From RH-AL1 sp964235705 (GTDB taxonomy: Bacteria > Pseudomonadota > Alphaproteobacteria > Rhizobiales > Beijerinckiaceae): DNA of 64,000 nucleotides. Position numbers and translations under genes: made by a program. The notes beneath the pieces were generated by a model. That model was not told the origin of the DNA, ran no database searches, and saw nothing but the letters and a program-made list of their open reading frames with translations. The stretch spans positions 62,001-126,000 of the forward strand of contig CAXSDP010000002.1 in NCBI GenBank assembly GCA_964235705.1, in the 5' to 3' direction. Each line of letters opens with the position of its first letter. Position 1 is the stretch's first letter. Shown here in pieces: positions 1 to 9,025 of the stretch.

Positions 1-2446
1 CCGGCACGTTCATCTCGGCTCGCACCGAGCGCACCTCCGAGATCAAGGTGACGATCCAACCGACTTCGGCCTCGGCCTCGACGTCGCGCAAGCCGGATAG
101 TTCACTCCAAGGCGCCAGCGCCAGCACGCTCGCGCGCGCCGGACCCTCCGCCCCCTTGATCGCCCAGAGCTCCTCCGTGAGGAAGGGCATGAACGGGTGC
201 AGCAACTTCATGATTTCGTCGAGCGCGAAGGATACGGTCGCCCGCGTCTCGGCGCGCGCCCGCTCGTCGACCCCGTCCCCCTGCAACAACGGCTTGGCGA
301 GTTCGAGGTACCAGTCGCAGAAGGTGTTCCACACGAAGCGGTAGGCGCCGTTCGCCGCGTCGTTGAAGCGATAGGCCTCGATCGCGGTCGTCACGTCGGC
401 GACGGCCTTCGCCGCCTCGCCCAGCACCCAGCGGTTCAGCGTCAGACCGACGCCGCGTGGATCATAGCCGTCCACGCGGACGCAACCGTTCAGCTCGGCG
501 AAGCGTGCGGCGTTCCAGATTTTGGTCGCGAAGCCGCGATACCCCTCGACGCGCTTCACCGCGAGCTTGATGTCGCGGCCCTGCACCGCCATCGCGGCGA
601 GCGTGAAGCGCAGCGCGTCGGCGCCGAACCGGTCGATCCCGTCGGGATAATCCTTGCGCGTGGCGGCGGTTATGCGCTCGACCTCCTTGCGGTCGGTGAG
701 CCCGGCCGTGCGCTTCGCGACGAGGCCGGGGAGGTCGATGCCGTCGACGAAGTCGAGCGGGTCGAGCACGTTGCCCTTCGACTTCGACATCTTGGCGCCG
801 CGCTCGTCACGGACGAGGGCGTGCATGTAGACGTCGCGGAACGGCACATCGTCGAGGACGTGGAGCCCCATCATCATCATGCGGGCCACCCAGAAGAAGA
901 TGATGTCGAACCCGGTGACGAGCACGCTCGTCGGGTAGCGCCGCGCCAGCATGCCGGCGTCAGCCGTCGCGTCGGGCCAGCCCAGCGTCGAGAACGGCCA
1001 CAGCGCCGACGAGAACCAGGTGTCGAGGACGTCCTCGTCACGCGTGAGCGTCACCGGCCTGCCGTAATGCTCCGCAGCCGCCGCCTTGGCCACGTCGGCG
1101 GTCTCCTCCACGAAGACGGCGCCGTCCGGCCCGTACCAGGCCGGGATCTGGTGACCCCACCATAGCTGACGCGAGACGCACCAGGGTTGGATATCCCCGA
1201 GCCAATCGAAGAAGGTCTTCTCGTAGGGCTTCGGCACGAAGCGGGTGCGGCCGTCCCGCACGGCGGCGAGCGCCGGCTCGGCCAGCGTCTTGGCGTCGAC
1301 GTACCATTGATCGGTGAGCCAGGGCTCGATGACGACGCCGGAGCGCTCGCCATGCGGCACGGCGTGGGGGTGCGGCTCGGTCTTTTCCAGGAGGCCGGCC
1401 TCGTCCATCAGCTCGACGATGCGCTTGCGCGCCTCTTCCCGCGACAGGCCGTGGAGGTGCAGCGCGGTCGCGCGCGCCTCATCGGCCGCGCCGGCGAGGA
1501 AAGCCTCGTTGCCCTGCAGGGCGAGCCGCGCCTCCGCGTCGAGGATGTTGATGACCGCGAGGCCCTGCCTGCGGCCGACCTCGAAGTCGTTGAAGTCGTG
1601 GGCCGGCGTGATCTTGACCGCGCCGGTCCCTTTCTCGGGATCGGAGTAGTCGTCGGCGACCACCGGGATGAGGCGCCCGACGAGGGGGAGGCGCAGGCGG
1701 CGGCCGACCAGCGCCGCGTAGCGCTCGTCGGTGGGGTGAACCGCCACGCCGGTGTCGCCCAGCATCGTTTCGGGCCGGGTCGTCGCGACCGTGATCGCCT
1801 CACCGGTGGCGCTCCCCGCCTCATCGACGACGGGGTAGCGGAAGTACCACAGGTGCCCCTTGGTCTCGACGGGCACGACTTCGATGTCGGACACGGCGGT
1901 GAGGAGTTTGGGGTCCCAATTGACGAGGCGCTTGTCGCGGTAGACCAGGCCCTGACGGTGCAGCGTGACGAACACCTTGCGCACGGCGCGCGACAGGCCC
2001 TCGTCCATGGTGAAGCGCTCGCGCGACCAGTCGCAGGACGCGCCGAGCCGCTTCAACTGGTTGACGATCGCTCCGCCCGACTCCGCCTTCCAGGCCCAAA
2101 CGCGATCGAGGAACTTCTCGCGCCCGAGCGCGCGGCGTCCCGGTTCCTGCCGCTCGGCCAGTTGGCGCTCCACCACCATCTGCGTGGCGATGCCGGCGTG
2201 GTCGGTGCCGGGCTGCCACAGCACGTCGCGCCCGCGCATCCGCTCGAAGCGGCACAGGATGTCCTGCAGCGTGTTGTTGAGCGCGTGCCCCATGTGCAGC
2301 ACGCCGGTGACGTTGGGCGGCGGGATGACGATGGTGAAGGGTTCGGCCCCGGCCCGTTCGGGCCGCCCCGCCTTGAACGCCTCCGCCGCCTCCCAGAGCG
2401 TGGAGATGCGCCGCTCGACGACGGCGGGATCGAAGGTCTTATCCAT
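1..2446 (-). CDS. valS: Valine--tRNA ligase, 3' end outside window
   Basis: Class I aminoacyl-tRNA synthetase that charges tRNA-Val in the cytoplasm. The first 815 codons are present; the frame runs off the left edge and the family is about 900-950 residues, so the tRNA-binding end and C-terminal coiled coil are missing. The nucleotide-binding motif is seen as PPPNVTG followed by HMGHA (residues 51-55), and KMSKS lies at bases 779-793 (about residue 552). The ATG at 2446 is chosen because the family-typical start follows directly; no strong ribosome site is visible. It is the last gene of the pcm–tolC–popZ-like–valS order that is characteristic of Hyphomicrobiales. No frameshift is visible in the part present. 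Confidence 0.97.
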   Translation of the reverse strand, partial: MDKTFDPAVVERRISTLWEAAEAFKAGRPERAGAEPFTIVIPPPNVTGVLHMGHALNNTLQDILCRFERMRGRDVLWQPGTDHAGIATQMVVERQLAERQEPGRRALGREKFLDRVWAWKAESGGAIVNQLKRLGASCDWSRERFTMDEGLSRAVRKVFVTLHRQGLVYRDKRLVNWDPKLLTAVSDIEVVPVETKGHLWYFRYPVVDEAGSATGEAITVATTRPETMLGDTGVAVHPTDERYAALVGRRLRLPLVGRLIPVVADDYSDPEKGTGAVKITPAHDFNDFEVGRRQGLAVINILDAEARLALQGNEAFLAGAADEARATALHLHGLSREEARKRIVELMDEAGLLEKTEPHPHAVPHGERSGVVIEPWLTDQWYVDAKTLAEPALAAVRDGRTRFVPKPYEKTFFDWLGDIQPWCVSRQLWWGHQIPAWYGPDGAVFVEETADVAKAAAAEHYGRPVTLTRDEDVLDTWFSSALWPFSTLGWPDATADAGMLARRYPTSVLVTGFDIIFFWVARMMMMGLHVLDDVPFRDVYMHALVRDERGAKMSKSKGNVLDPLDFVDGIDLPGLVAKRTAGLTDRKEVERITAATRKDYPDGIDRFGADALRFTLAAMAVQGRDIKLAVKRVEGYRGFATKIWNAARFAELNGCVRVDGYDPRGVGLTLNRWVLGEAAKAVADVTTAIEAYRFNDAANGAYRFVWNTFCDWYLELAKPLLQGDGVDERARAETRATVSFALDEIMKLLHPFMPFLTEELWAIKGAEGPARASVLALAPWSELSGLRDVEAEAEVGWIVTLISEVRSVRAEMNVP

Positions 2447-2464
2447 CGGTTCGGTCTCGCGGCT

Positions 2465-2479
2465 CGTTCCCGGGGAACG
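2465..2479. repeat. Perfect inverted repeat upstream of valS
   Basis: CGTTCCC-G-GGGAACG is a 7-bp perfect inverted repeat with a single central base, ending 19 bases before the valS start codon. It could be an operator half-site pair or a small hairpin in the leader. No protein is known to me for this motif, so function is open. Confidence 0.3.
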
Positions 2480-2575
2480 GTTCAGGGGACAGGAACAGCC
2501 GGCTCCGGCGGCCCTACCCACCAATGTCGATCAACGCCGACGTCGGCATCGATCCTGCATCCAGCCGGGTGGTCG

Positions 2576-3388
2576 CTAGCGGCCGCCCCTTGCGACGCGC
2601 TCGATCTCGGCGCGAACCATGCGCTCGACCATGCCCGGCAGGTTGTCGTCGAGCCAGCTTTTCAGGAGCGGACGGATCATCTCGCGGGCGAGGCCGAGCA
2701 GGTCCTCCGAATTGTCGGCCAGACGCGTCGCGGCGAGCGTGTTGAAGGCCCCGGTCACGGTTCTGTCCGTCTCGCTGGAGAAGAGTGCCGATGCGTCCTG
2801 CTCGTCGTCGGAGAAGCCGTGGTCGTCCGCTTCCGTCTCGGACGCATCGGCGTAGGCTTCGGCGTGCTCACGCGGATGCGAGGTCGGCCCAGCGGGTGAC
2901 GCGAATTGTGGTGCCGCGATGTGACCGTGCTCGAGCATGTCCCGTTGGTCGGGCGGCACGTCATGCCCGGTCTCGGCGACGGGCGGCGCGTGATCGGCGC
3001 CGGACGCCTCCGCACGCCGACCTTGCAAGACTTGGTGGAGCATCGTGACAGATGCCGGGGCTCCGGTGAACGCGTCCGCCGGTTGGCCGGACTGGTACGA
3101 GGGAGCTGGCTGCGGCGGGTGGCCAACACGCGGCGCCTGACCGGGGCCGGGGGCCTGGTTGACCTGCGGTGCTTGGACCGGATGCTCGCCATCGGCCGCG
3201 GCGTGAGCTTCGAGGCCCTCCGCATCCCCACCGGGCGGCGCGCGGTTCGGCAGCGACTGGTCGTCGGCGATGATCCGGCGGATGGACGCGAGGATCTCCT
3301 CCATGGACGGCTCGTAGGCGCGCTGCTCGGCTGCCGGCGGCTTGAATTGCATCGGATCGGAGCCGTGGACTGGATTGACTGCGCTCAT
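2576..3388 (-). CDS. PopZ-like DUF2497 family polar organising protein
   Basis: Acidic, proline-rich protein of 270 residues with the PopZ architecture: a conserved N-terminal helix (SMEEILASIRRIIADD, about residues 28-43), a long Pro/Gln/Ala/Asp-rich disordered middle, and a C-terminal helical block (EDLLGLAREMIRPLLKSWLD onward) used for oligomerisation. In Caulobacter PopZ forms polar assemblies that anchor chromosome origins; the same role here is inferred. The ATG at 3388 has AAGG a few bases upstream; an in-frame ATG at 3406 and a start at 3448 are less well supported. It lies between tolC and valS in the conserved order. The disordered middle is expected to vary between species. Confidence 0.85.
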   Translation of the reverse strand: MSAVNPVHGSDPMQFKPPAAEQRAYEPSMEEILASIRRIIADDQSLPNRAPPGGDAEGLEAHAAADGEHPVQAPQVNQAPGPGQAPRVGHPPQPAPSYQSGQPADAFTGAPASVTMLHQVLQGRRAEASGADHAPPVAETGHDVPPDQRDMLEHGHIAAPQFASPAGPTSHPREHAEAYADASETEADDHGFSDDEQDASALFSSETDRTVTGAFNTLAATRLADNSEDLLGLAREMIRPLLKSWLDDNLPGMVERMVRAEIERVARGGR

Positions 3389-3583
3389 GACCTTTGATGC
3401 TTTCATCGAGGTGGATGCGGCATGGATCCGCCGCTCGTTCGCCGTCACCGGTTCACCGTCACTTGCGAACGTGTCGCGCCGGTTAGCTGTTTCCTAATCT
3501 AGTTCACGGCCCAACGCACCGGCAAGCGGGACGCCCCTCGCCGTCACGCACAGCAACGCGCACGACATGGTTAACACCGCGCC

Positions 3584-5206
3584 TCAACGCCCATCGGGCG
3601 TCCGCAACCCGATCCACTTATCTTTCACCTGATCGAAATGGATGGTGGGATCGTAGTGGACGACGCTGAGCGCGAGGTTCGTGGCCGAGAGCCGGCCGAT
3701 GGCGGCGGCGACCGTGTAGCTGGCGACGACGCGGTCGCGCTGCGCCGACACGAGGTTGACGCGCGCCTGGAGCAACGCCTGCTGGGCGTTCAGCACGTCG
3801 AGCGTGGTCCGCTGGCCGACCTTGGCCTCCTCGCGCACGCCGTCGAGCGCGATCTCGGACGATTTCACCGCCGCTTGCGACGAGCGGATCACCGCCTTGG
3901 ATGATTCGAGCAGCCCCCAGTTCGACACCACGTTGGCCCGAACCATGGTTCGCTGCAGGTCGGCTTGCAGTCTGGCCTGCGCCAGCAACTCCTTGGCTTG
4001 GCGGATGGAGGCGTAGGTGTCACCGCCGGTGTAGATCGGGATCTGCAGCTGCGCCACCACGCTGGCGTTGAAGAAGCGGGCCGTGGGGTTGCCCTCGAAT
4101 TGGTTCAGCACCTGCGCGTTGCCGACGAGGTTCACCGTCGGATAGAGCACCGCCTCGTTGATCTGCACCTGCAACTGGGCGTTATCGACGTTGTGGAACG
4201 CCGCCTGGATCGCCGGGTGCTCGGCGAGCGCGGTGACGATCGCCTCATCGAGCGTGCGGGGCAGCAGGGGATCGATGGGGCGCGCCGCCTCGAGATGGCG
4301 AGGCTCGACGCCAATGACTTGACGATAGTTGCCGATATCCGTCGCTAGGTTCGCCTGCGCCGTGAAATAGTTCGAGCGCGCGGTGGCGAGGCTCGACTCG
4401 GCCTGCGCCACGTCGGTGCGGGTGACCTCGCCGACGTTGAAACGGTCGCGGGTCTGGCGGAGCTGCTCCTCGAGCACCGTGATGTTGTTCTTGTTCAGCT
4501 CCAGGATGGCGGTGTCGCGCAGCACGTTCATGTAGGCGGTGGCGCCGTTCTGCAGCGTGTTCTGCTCGGTGTTGCGCGTCGTTTCCCGCGACTGCAGCAC
4601 CTGCGACTCGGCTTGGCGCACCCCGTTGCTGGACCGGTTGCCGTTGAATAGGTTCTGGGTGACGGTGACGGACGCCGACGTGGGGAAGGTGTTGCTGGTC
4701 GTCGTCCCCGTGGTGGCGCTGGCTGAGGTGCCGGTACCGCTGGTCGTCGTGTTCGTACCGGTCGTCGTCCCGCCGGCGCCAGTCGCGCTGTTACCGCCCG
4801 CGCCACTGACGGTACCGCCAGCGCCGGTGGTGCTTGAGCCGTTCCCGCTCGTCGTGCTACCGCCGGCACCGGATGCCCCGCCGATGAGCGAGGTACTTCC
4901 CCCCGTCGCCAAGTCGTCGCGGTTGTAACCGACCGAGCCGGTTCCGGTGATCTGTGGGCGGAACGCGGCGTTCGCCCGCGCCACCTGCTCGTCGGTCGCC
5001 CGCGTCGACGCGCGCTGCTGGTTGAGGTCGGGGTTGGTCACGTAGGCACGGGCGAGCGCGCTGGAGATCGTTTCCGCACGCAGGGTCGTCGAGGCGAGCG
5101 CGACCGGCAGGATCAAGGCCGGCAGGGTCAATACCGATGGGAGCAGGGCCGGCAAGGAAGAAGGCGACCAAAAGGACGTCGCCCGCCGCCCGCGCAACCT
5201 CACCAT
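3584..5206 (-). CDS. tolC: TolC-family outer-membrane efflux protein with a Thr/Gly-rich insertion
   Basis: Outer-membrane channel of type I secretion and RND efflux. After a signal sequence (hydrophobic LPALLPSVLTLPALILPVALA) come the two repeats of TolC helices and strands; ETISSALARAYVTNPDL starts the mature protein. Residues about 99-172 (bases 4691-4912) are a low-complexity stretch rich in Gly, Thr and Ser with four GAGG units. It falls between the first beta strand (QITGTGSVGYN) and the second (SVTVTQNLFNG), where an extracellular loop is expected. The length, 540 residues, exceeds the usual 430-490 because of this insert. The ATG at 5206 is preferred over an upstream start at 5302 because it gives a normal signal peptide. 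Confidence 0.93.
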   Translation of the reverse strand: MVRLRGRRATSFWSPSSLPALLPSVLTLPALILPVALASTTLRAETISSALARAYVTNPDLNQQRASTRATDEQVARANAAFRPQITGTGSVGYNRDDLATGGSTSLIGGASGAGGSTTSGNGSSTTGAGGTVSGAGGNSATGAGGTTTGTNTTTSGTGTSASATTGTTTSNTFPTSASVTVTQNLFNGNRSSNGVRQAESQVLQSRETTRNTEQNTLQNGATAYMNVLRDTAILELNKNNITVLEEQLRQTRDRFNVGEVTRTDVAQAESSLATARSNYFTAQANLATDIGNYRQVIGVEPRHLEAARPIDPLLPRTLDEAIVTALAEHPAIQAAFHNVDNAQLQVQINEAVLYPTVNLVGNAQVLNQFEGNPTARFFNASVVAQLQIPIYTGGDTYASIRQAKELLAQARLQADLQRTMVRANVVSNWGLLESSKAVIRSSQAAVKSSEIALDGVREEAKVGQRTTLDVLNAQQALLQARVNLVSAQRDRVVASYTVAAAIGRLSATNLALSVVHYDPTIHFDQVKDKWIGLRTPDGR

Positions 5207-5608
5207 CACGTCCAACGAGGCGGGAACACGCAGAACCGGATCAGCGTCCGCGGTCGAAGAGGTCGCGGCGCTCCGGCACGCGGCACGCATCCCAGCGGTC
5301 ATGCCGTCGACCCCATGCTCGGGCGCGGCGTTCCGCGTCGTTCGACAATCCTTCGTAACTCACGGCACGTACTCGTCATACATTCGGTATAAAGGATTCA
5401 TCGGCTTCGGTGATGCGCCGGCAAGGGAAAAGGAACCAGTGGCACAAAAATGCGACAGGTATTCAACCAAACTTGAAGCGTCAAACCTTGACTTACACTG
5501 CAAAGGCGGATTGTCCGTCGCCACCAGGCGAAGTTCGCCGATCGAGTTCGGTGACGAGCAGCAGGTTGATGGACGTGGCGGACCGACGATGTCTCGAACG
5601 ACGGCCGC
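5207..5608. other. Leader between pcm and tolC, no gene seen
   Basis: About 400 bases separate the pcm stop from the preferred tolC start. The stretch from roughly 5350 to 5520 is clearly more AT-rich than its surroundings, as expected of a promoter for tolC on the minus strand. A TTGACG hexamer on that strand (5479-5484) could be a -35 element but no good -10 follows at 17 bases. Short frames on either strand look like shadows. Confidence 0.4.
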
Positions 5609-6352
5609 TCAGAATTTAAAGGTCGGAGCCGGCGTGAAGGCGGGCAACAGCGGCGCGGACGCGTCGAACAGGTAACGGTTACCGATCTCCGCGCCCCTCT
5701 TCTCGTAGCAGATCGCCTTCGCGGCGCGTCCGGTCGGGTCGTCGGGCGCGCGACGGATGACGAGGAGGCGCCCGCCCTCCGCCAGTTGCCCCAGCAATCC
5801 TTCGAGGTTGGTCGAGGCCGCGCCGTTGACGAGGATCACGTCGAAAGGTCCGTCGGTGGCGGCTCCCTCGCCTAGGTCGCCATCGAGGGTGCGGACGTGA
5901 TCGAGGCCGCACGTCGCCAGCCGCGCCTGCAAGGTGCGCCGCATCGCCGGACTCGCCTCGAGCGCGATGACTTCGGCGGCGAGACCGGCGAGGATGGCGG
6001 TGGAGTAGCCCGTACCGCAGGCGATATCGAGGACCCTGTCGAGCGGCCTGACGCGCCCGCCCTGGATCATGCGGGCGAGGACCATGGGCGTCAGCAGCGT
6101 GCGCGCCGCCTCGCCCGGCGCTTCCGGCGGCAATCTCAGGTCGACGTCCGAATAGGCCAGCATCCGAAGGTCGCGCGGGAGGAAACGTTCCCTCGGCACG
6201 TCCATGATGCGGTTGATCAGCCGCTGATCGGTCACCTCGAAGGTGCGGATCTGGCAATCCACCATCGTTTGCCGCTGGACCAAGGAGTCGGGTAGGTCGC
6301 CGCCGTCCTTCGGGCGCAGGGCGTCGGTGGGGTCGGGTGAGGTGACCTGCAT
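5609..6352 (-). CDS. pcm: Protein-L-isoaspartate O-methyltransferase
   Basis: SAM-dependent methyltransferase that repairs isoaspartyl residues in aged proteins in the cytoplasm. The Rossmann motif I is VLDIACGTGYSTAIL and the post-I acidic motif is VIALEASP. The family-specific N-terminus MVDCQIRTFEVTDQRLI is present. With ATG 6352 the protein is 247 residues; the in-frame ATG at 6265 (start of MVDCQIRT) would give 218 residues, the usual family length, so the true start is uncertain between the two. It opens the pcm–tolC–popZ-like–valS set, all on the minus strand. The functional link with TolC is unknown although the gene order is conserved. Confidence 0.9.
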   Translation of the reverse strand: MQVTSPDPTDALRPKDGGDLPDSLVQRQTMVDCQIRTFEVTDQRLINRIMDVPRERFLPRDLRMLAYSDVDLRLPPEAPGEAARTLLTPMVLARMIQGGRVRPLDRVLDIACGTGYSTAILAGLAAEVIALEASPAMRRTLQARLATCGLDHVRTLDGDLGEGAATDGPFDVILVNGAASTNLEGLLGQLAEGGRLLVIRRAPDDPTGRAAKAICYEKRGAEIGNRYLFDASAPLLPAFTPAPTFKF

Positions 6353-6557
6353 GGTTCTACAGCTTGGTGGGTGGCGCCGCCGAAGCGGCCTCGCGCCGCT
6401 TATAGGGTGCCGGGCGATCGGGTGTCCATGGTCGCGGCGACGTGACCCGAACAGGGCGGCGGCGTTGCGGGGATGGTGGAGCGATGCGAGGATGATGTAC
6501 CTCGCGGACCAAGTGAGCGCGTGGGGGATGAAACACTCGCCGGGGTTCGCCCGAGGC

Positions 6558-7139
6558 ATGGAGGATGGACCGCTGGACGACTCACCGACCGAGCATTTCG
6601 AGCATGCCGAGCACGCCACCCATGTCGCGGGTAGCGGCGACCCGTTCCTCAGCAAGGTATCGATCACCATCGCGGTGCTGGCGGTGCTCGCGGCGGCGGT
6701 CGGCTCGCTGGAGACGCTGGAAACGGCCGACACCATCCGCGACAAGACCACGGCGGCCATCATCCAGAACAAGGCCACGGACCAGTGGGGATCCTTCGCG
6801 CGGCAGAGCGTGAAGAAGTCCATGTACGACATCGCGGCCGCCAACGCCGCCGCCGACAAGAGCGACGTGTTCCGCGCCATGGCGGCACGCTACGAGACCG
6901 AGTCGCGGGCGACGCAGAAGGAGGCGGAGACGCTTGAACATCGCGTCGGCGAGCAGAACGAGGGGAGCGAACGACACGAGCACCGCCATCAGATCCTGAC
7001 GATCGCGGCGACCTTCCTCCACATCGCGATCGCGGTGGCGACGATCGCGATCATCATGCGCGGCCGTCGCTGGCCCTATTACACGGCCGTGACGCTGGGC
7101 GTGCTGGGCTCGATCGGAGCCGCGCTCGCGTACGCGTGA
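6558..7139 (+). CDS. DUF4337 family membrane protein
   Basis: 193-residue protein with one N-terminal membrane segment (SITIAVLAVLAAAVGSLETL), a charged helical region likely outside the membrane core, and two C-terminal segments (ILTIAATFLHIAIAVATIAI and YYTAVTLGVLGSIGAALA). The acidic His/Glu-rich N-terminus (TEHFEHAEHATH) and the pattern NKATDQWGSFARQSVKKSMYD fit DUF4337, a family without known function. Starts at 6492, 6495 or 6528 are also in frame, and the last has GTGGGGG before it, so the N-terminus is not certain. It is divergent from pcm. Confidence 0.75.
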   Translation: MEDGPLDDSPTEHFEHAEHATHVAGSGDPFLSKVSITIAVLAVLAAAVGSLETLETADTIRDKTTAAIIQNKATDQWGSFARQSVKKSMYDIAAANAAADKSDVFRAMAARYETESRATQKEAETLEHRVGEQNEGSERHEHRHQILTIAATFLHIAIAVATIAIIMRGRRWPYYTAVTLGVLGSIGAALAYA

Positions 7140-7188
7140 CGCCCGGGCGAGCCCGTTGGACGCGGAAACCTCGATCCTTCAGCAGACC

Positions 7189-7773
7189 TCAGCCCTTCAG
7201 GCGATTGTTACACTCGCTGTAGTAGCCGCCACCGGCCTGGATCCACCGCAAACCACCGTTGCCGTTGTCGGTCTTGTTGACTTTATACTGCGCCAAGCAG
7301 GTATGGAGGCGGGCCTTGCCCGGCGTTTCCTTGGAGAACTCGGTCGAAACGGTGGTCGGGAAGACCGCGTTCCCCGACGGCGCCGGTGCGCTTGGGGCGG
7401 CGGCCCGCCTTTTAGCAGCCGCGGGGGCGGCGGGAGCCGCGGCGGTCGTCGTCGGGGCAACCGCCGTCGGCGATGCGACCCTCGGCGTTGCCGGAGGTGG
7501 TGCCGCTGGGGTCGGCGCCGCGGTCGGGATGGGTGTCGCGACAGGGGTCGCCGGCGCCGTTTCCTTCTCCGCCTTGGCTTCGGACGAGCATTGTTTGTAA
7601 TACTGCCGGTATGTCTGGCCATTCAGGCTGTTGGCCGCCTTGGCAGCCTGGTACTTGGCGCTGCATTCCTTCTGCACGGCCGAAGCGGCGGAGGCTCCCC
7701 CGCATCCTGTGGCGATCAAGGCTGGGACGAGGACAAGGGCCGCGATCGGCGACGTTTTCAGCATGGCTTTCAT
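7189..7773 (-). CDS. Putative lipoprotein with two Cys-framed repeats and a Pro/Ala linker
   Basis: 194-residue exported protein. A signal peptide ends in a lipobox-like ALIATGC, so lipidation at that Cys is likely. Two related blocks follow: ECSAKYQAAKAANSL...YYKQC near the N-terminus and TCLAQYKVNKTDN...YYSECN at the C-terminus, each bounded by cysteines and each with a Tyr-Tyr before the second Cys. A Pro/Ala/Thr-rich linker of about 80 residues joins them. I recognise the block from hypothetical proteins of Methylobacterium-type genomes but know no function. It is convergent with the DUF4337 gene. An in-frame ATG at 7764 is an alternative start. Confidence 0.65.
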   Translation of the reverse strand: MKAMLKTSPIAALVLVPALIATGCGGASAASAVQKECSAKYQAAKAANSLNGQTYRQYYKQCSSEAKAEKETAPATPVATPIPTAAPTPAAPPPATPRVASPTAVAPTTTAAAPAAPAAAKRRAAAPSAPAPSGNAVFPTTVSTEFSKETPGKARLHTCLAQYKVNKTDNGNGGLRWIQAGGGYYSECNNRLKG

Positions 7774-7969
7774 CCTCCGGCACGCATGGGGGAACGCGTC
7801 GCGACGAAACCTCCCGCAAAAGCATCATCGGGTCAAACGCGCAAACGTCGATGATCCCGGCGATGCACAGGAGGAACAGAGGGGCCACCCCCGTCACGTC
7901 CGCGAACCAAGCGGCGCCTCAGCCGTTGGCTTGCACGATGGGTGTGAGCCAATCGAACCGGAGATATCG

Positions 7970-8851
7970 ATGAGCCAGGCCGCTTCCAACCTCCCAGCCG
8001 TCACCAATGGCGTGGTGCGCGCTGGGCAGAGTGCGTTGCAGGCCGAAGATCTCGAGGCCCTGGAAAGGGCGATGCGGGCGCTGGAGCACAACAACTTCGC
8101 GACCCGTCTCGCCACGACCGTCGGGCGACAACTCGGGTCGCTCACCAAGTTCATGCCGCTCGGGGTGTCGGGCATCGTCAATCGCGCGGCTGAGCGGGCC
8201 ATCGAATTGGCGATGTCGGTCGCCCTCGCGTCGCTTCCGGCCGGGTCACCGGGTGAAGCACCCTCCCGCCCCTCCCGTTTCCTTCACAAGGCGCTCGCGG
8301 CCGCGTCCGGAGCGGCCGGCGGGATCTTCGGCCTTTCGAGCCTGCCGGTCGAGCTGCCGGTGTCGACCGTCATCATCCTGCGGTCCATCGCCGACATCGC
8401 CCGCCACGAGGGTGAGGACCTCGCCGATCCCGCCGTCGCCCTCGCGTGCCTTCAAGTGTTCGCGCTCGGCGCCCACGATAAGGACGATGACTTCACCGAC
8501 AGTGGGTACTTCGCCACGCGCGGTCTTCTGGCCAAGACCATCACGGAGGCGGGCCGCTACGTGCTTGCGCAAGGGTTGGGGGACGAAGGCGCGCCGGTCC
8601 TCGTGAGGTTCGTGGCGCAGGTCGCATCCCGCTTCGGGATCGTCGTGTCCGAGAAGCTCGCCGCGCAGGCGGTGCCGATCATAGGTGCCGCAGGGGGTGC
8701 CGCCGTCAACTACGCGTTCGCCGATCACTTCCAATCGATCGCCTTTGGGCACTTCACCGTTCGTCGCCTGGAGCGGCTGTACGGAGGCGAGATCATCAAA
8801 GCCGAATATGATCGCTTGCTTGAAACACAGGGCCACGCCGCCTTCATCTAA
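7970..8851 (+). CDS. EcsC family protein
   Basis: 293-residue protein with the EcsC-type hydrophobic and glycine-rich core (AAASGAAGGIFGLSSLPVEL and AAQAVPIIGAAGGAAVNYAF) and the family ending around FGHFTVRRLERLYG. EcsC proteins are membrane-associated and of poorly defined role; in Bacillus the name comes from an ABC-transporter operon, which is not present here. GGAG lies 8 bases before the ATG. The gene stops one base before an assembly gap, so anything co-transcribed downstream cannot be seen. Confidence 0.8.
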   Translation: MSQAASNLPAVTNGVVRAGQSALQAEDLEALERAMRALEHNNFATRLATTVGRQLGSLTKFMPLGVSGIVNRAAERAIELAMSVALASLPAGSPGEAPSRPSRFLHKALAAASGAAGGIFGLSSLPVELPVSTVIILRSIADIARHEGEDLADPAVALACLQVFALGAHDKDDDFTDSGYFATRGLLAKTITEAGRYVLAQGLGDEGAPVLVRFVAQVASRFGIVVSEKLAAQAVPIIGAAGGAAVNYAFADHFQSIAFGHFTVRRLERLYGGEIIKAEYDRLLETQGHAAFI

Positions 8852-8951
8852 NNNNNNNNNNNNNNNNNNNNNNNNNNNNNNNNNNNNNNNNNNNNNNNNN
8901 NNNNNNNNNNNNNNNNNNNNNNNNNNNNNNNNNNNNNNNNNNNNNNNNNNN
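8852..8951. other. Assembly gap of 100 N
   Basis: Exactly 100 unresolved bases between the EcsC gene and the next exported protein. The exact round length marks a scaffold placeholder, so true size and content are unknown. Confidence 0.98.
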
Positions 8952-9025
8952 TCGATTCATCCGTGATGCAGCAAACGATTGAACCGACTCGTGGGTCGCG
9001 CGTTTGATGGAGGAAGGGGATCATT

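Noticed and set aside
5456..5484. TTGACG as a tolC promoter
   Set aside because: The -35 is fair but no acceptable -10 lies at 16-18 bases, so it is mentioned only in the region note.
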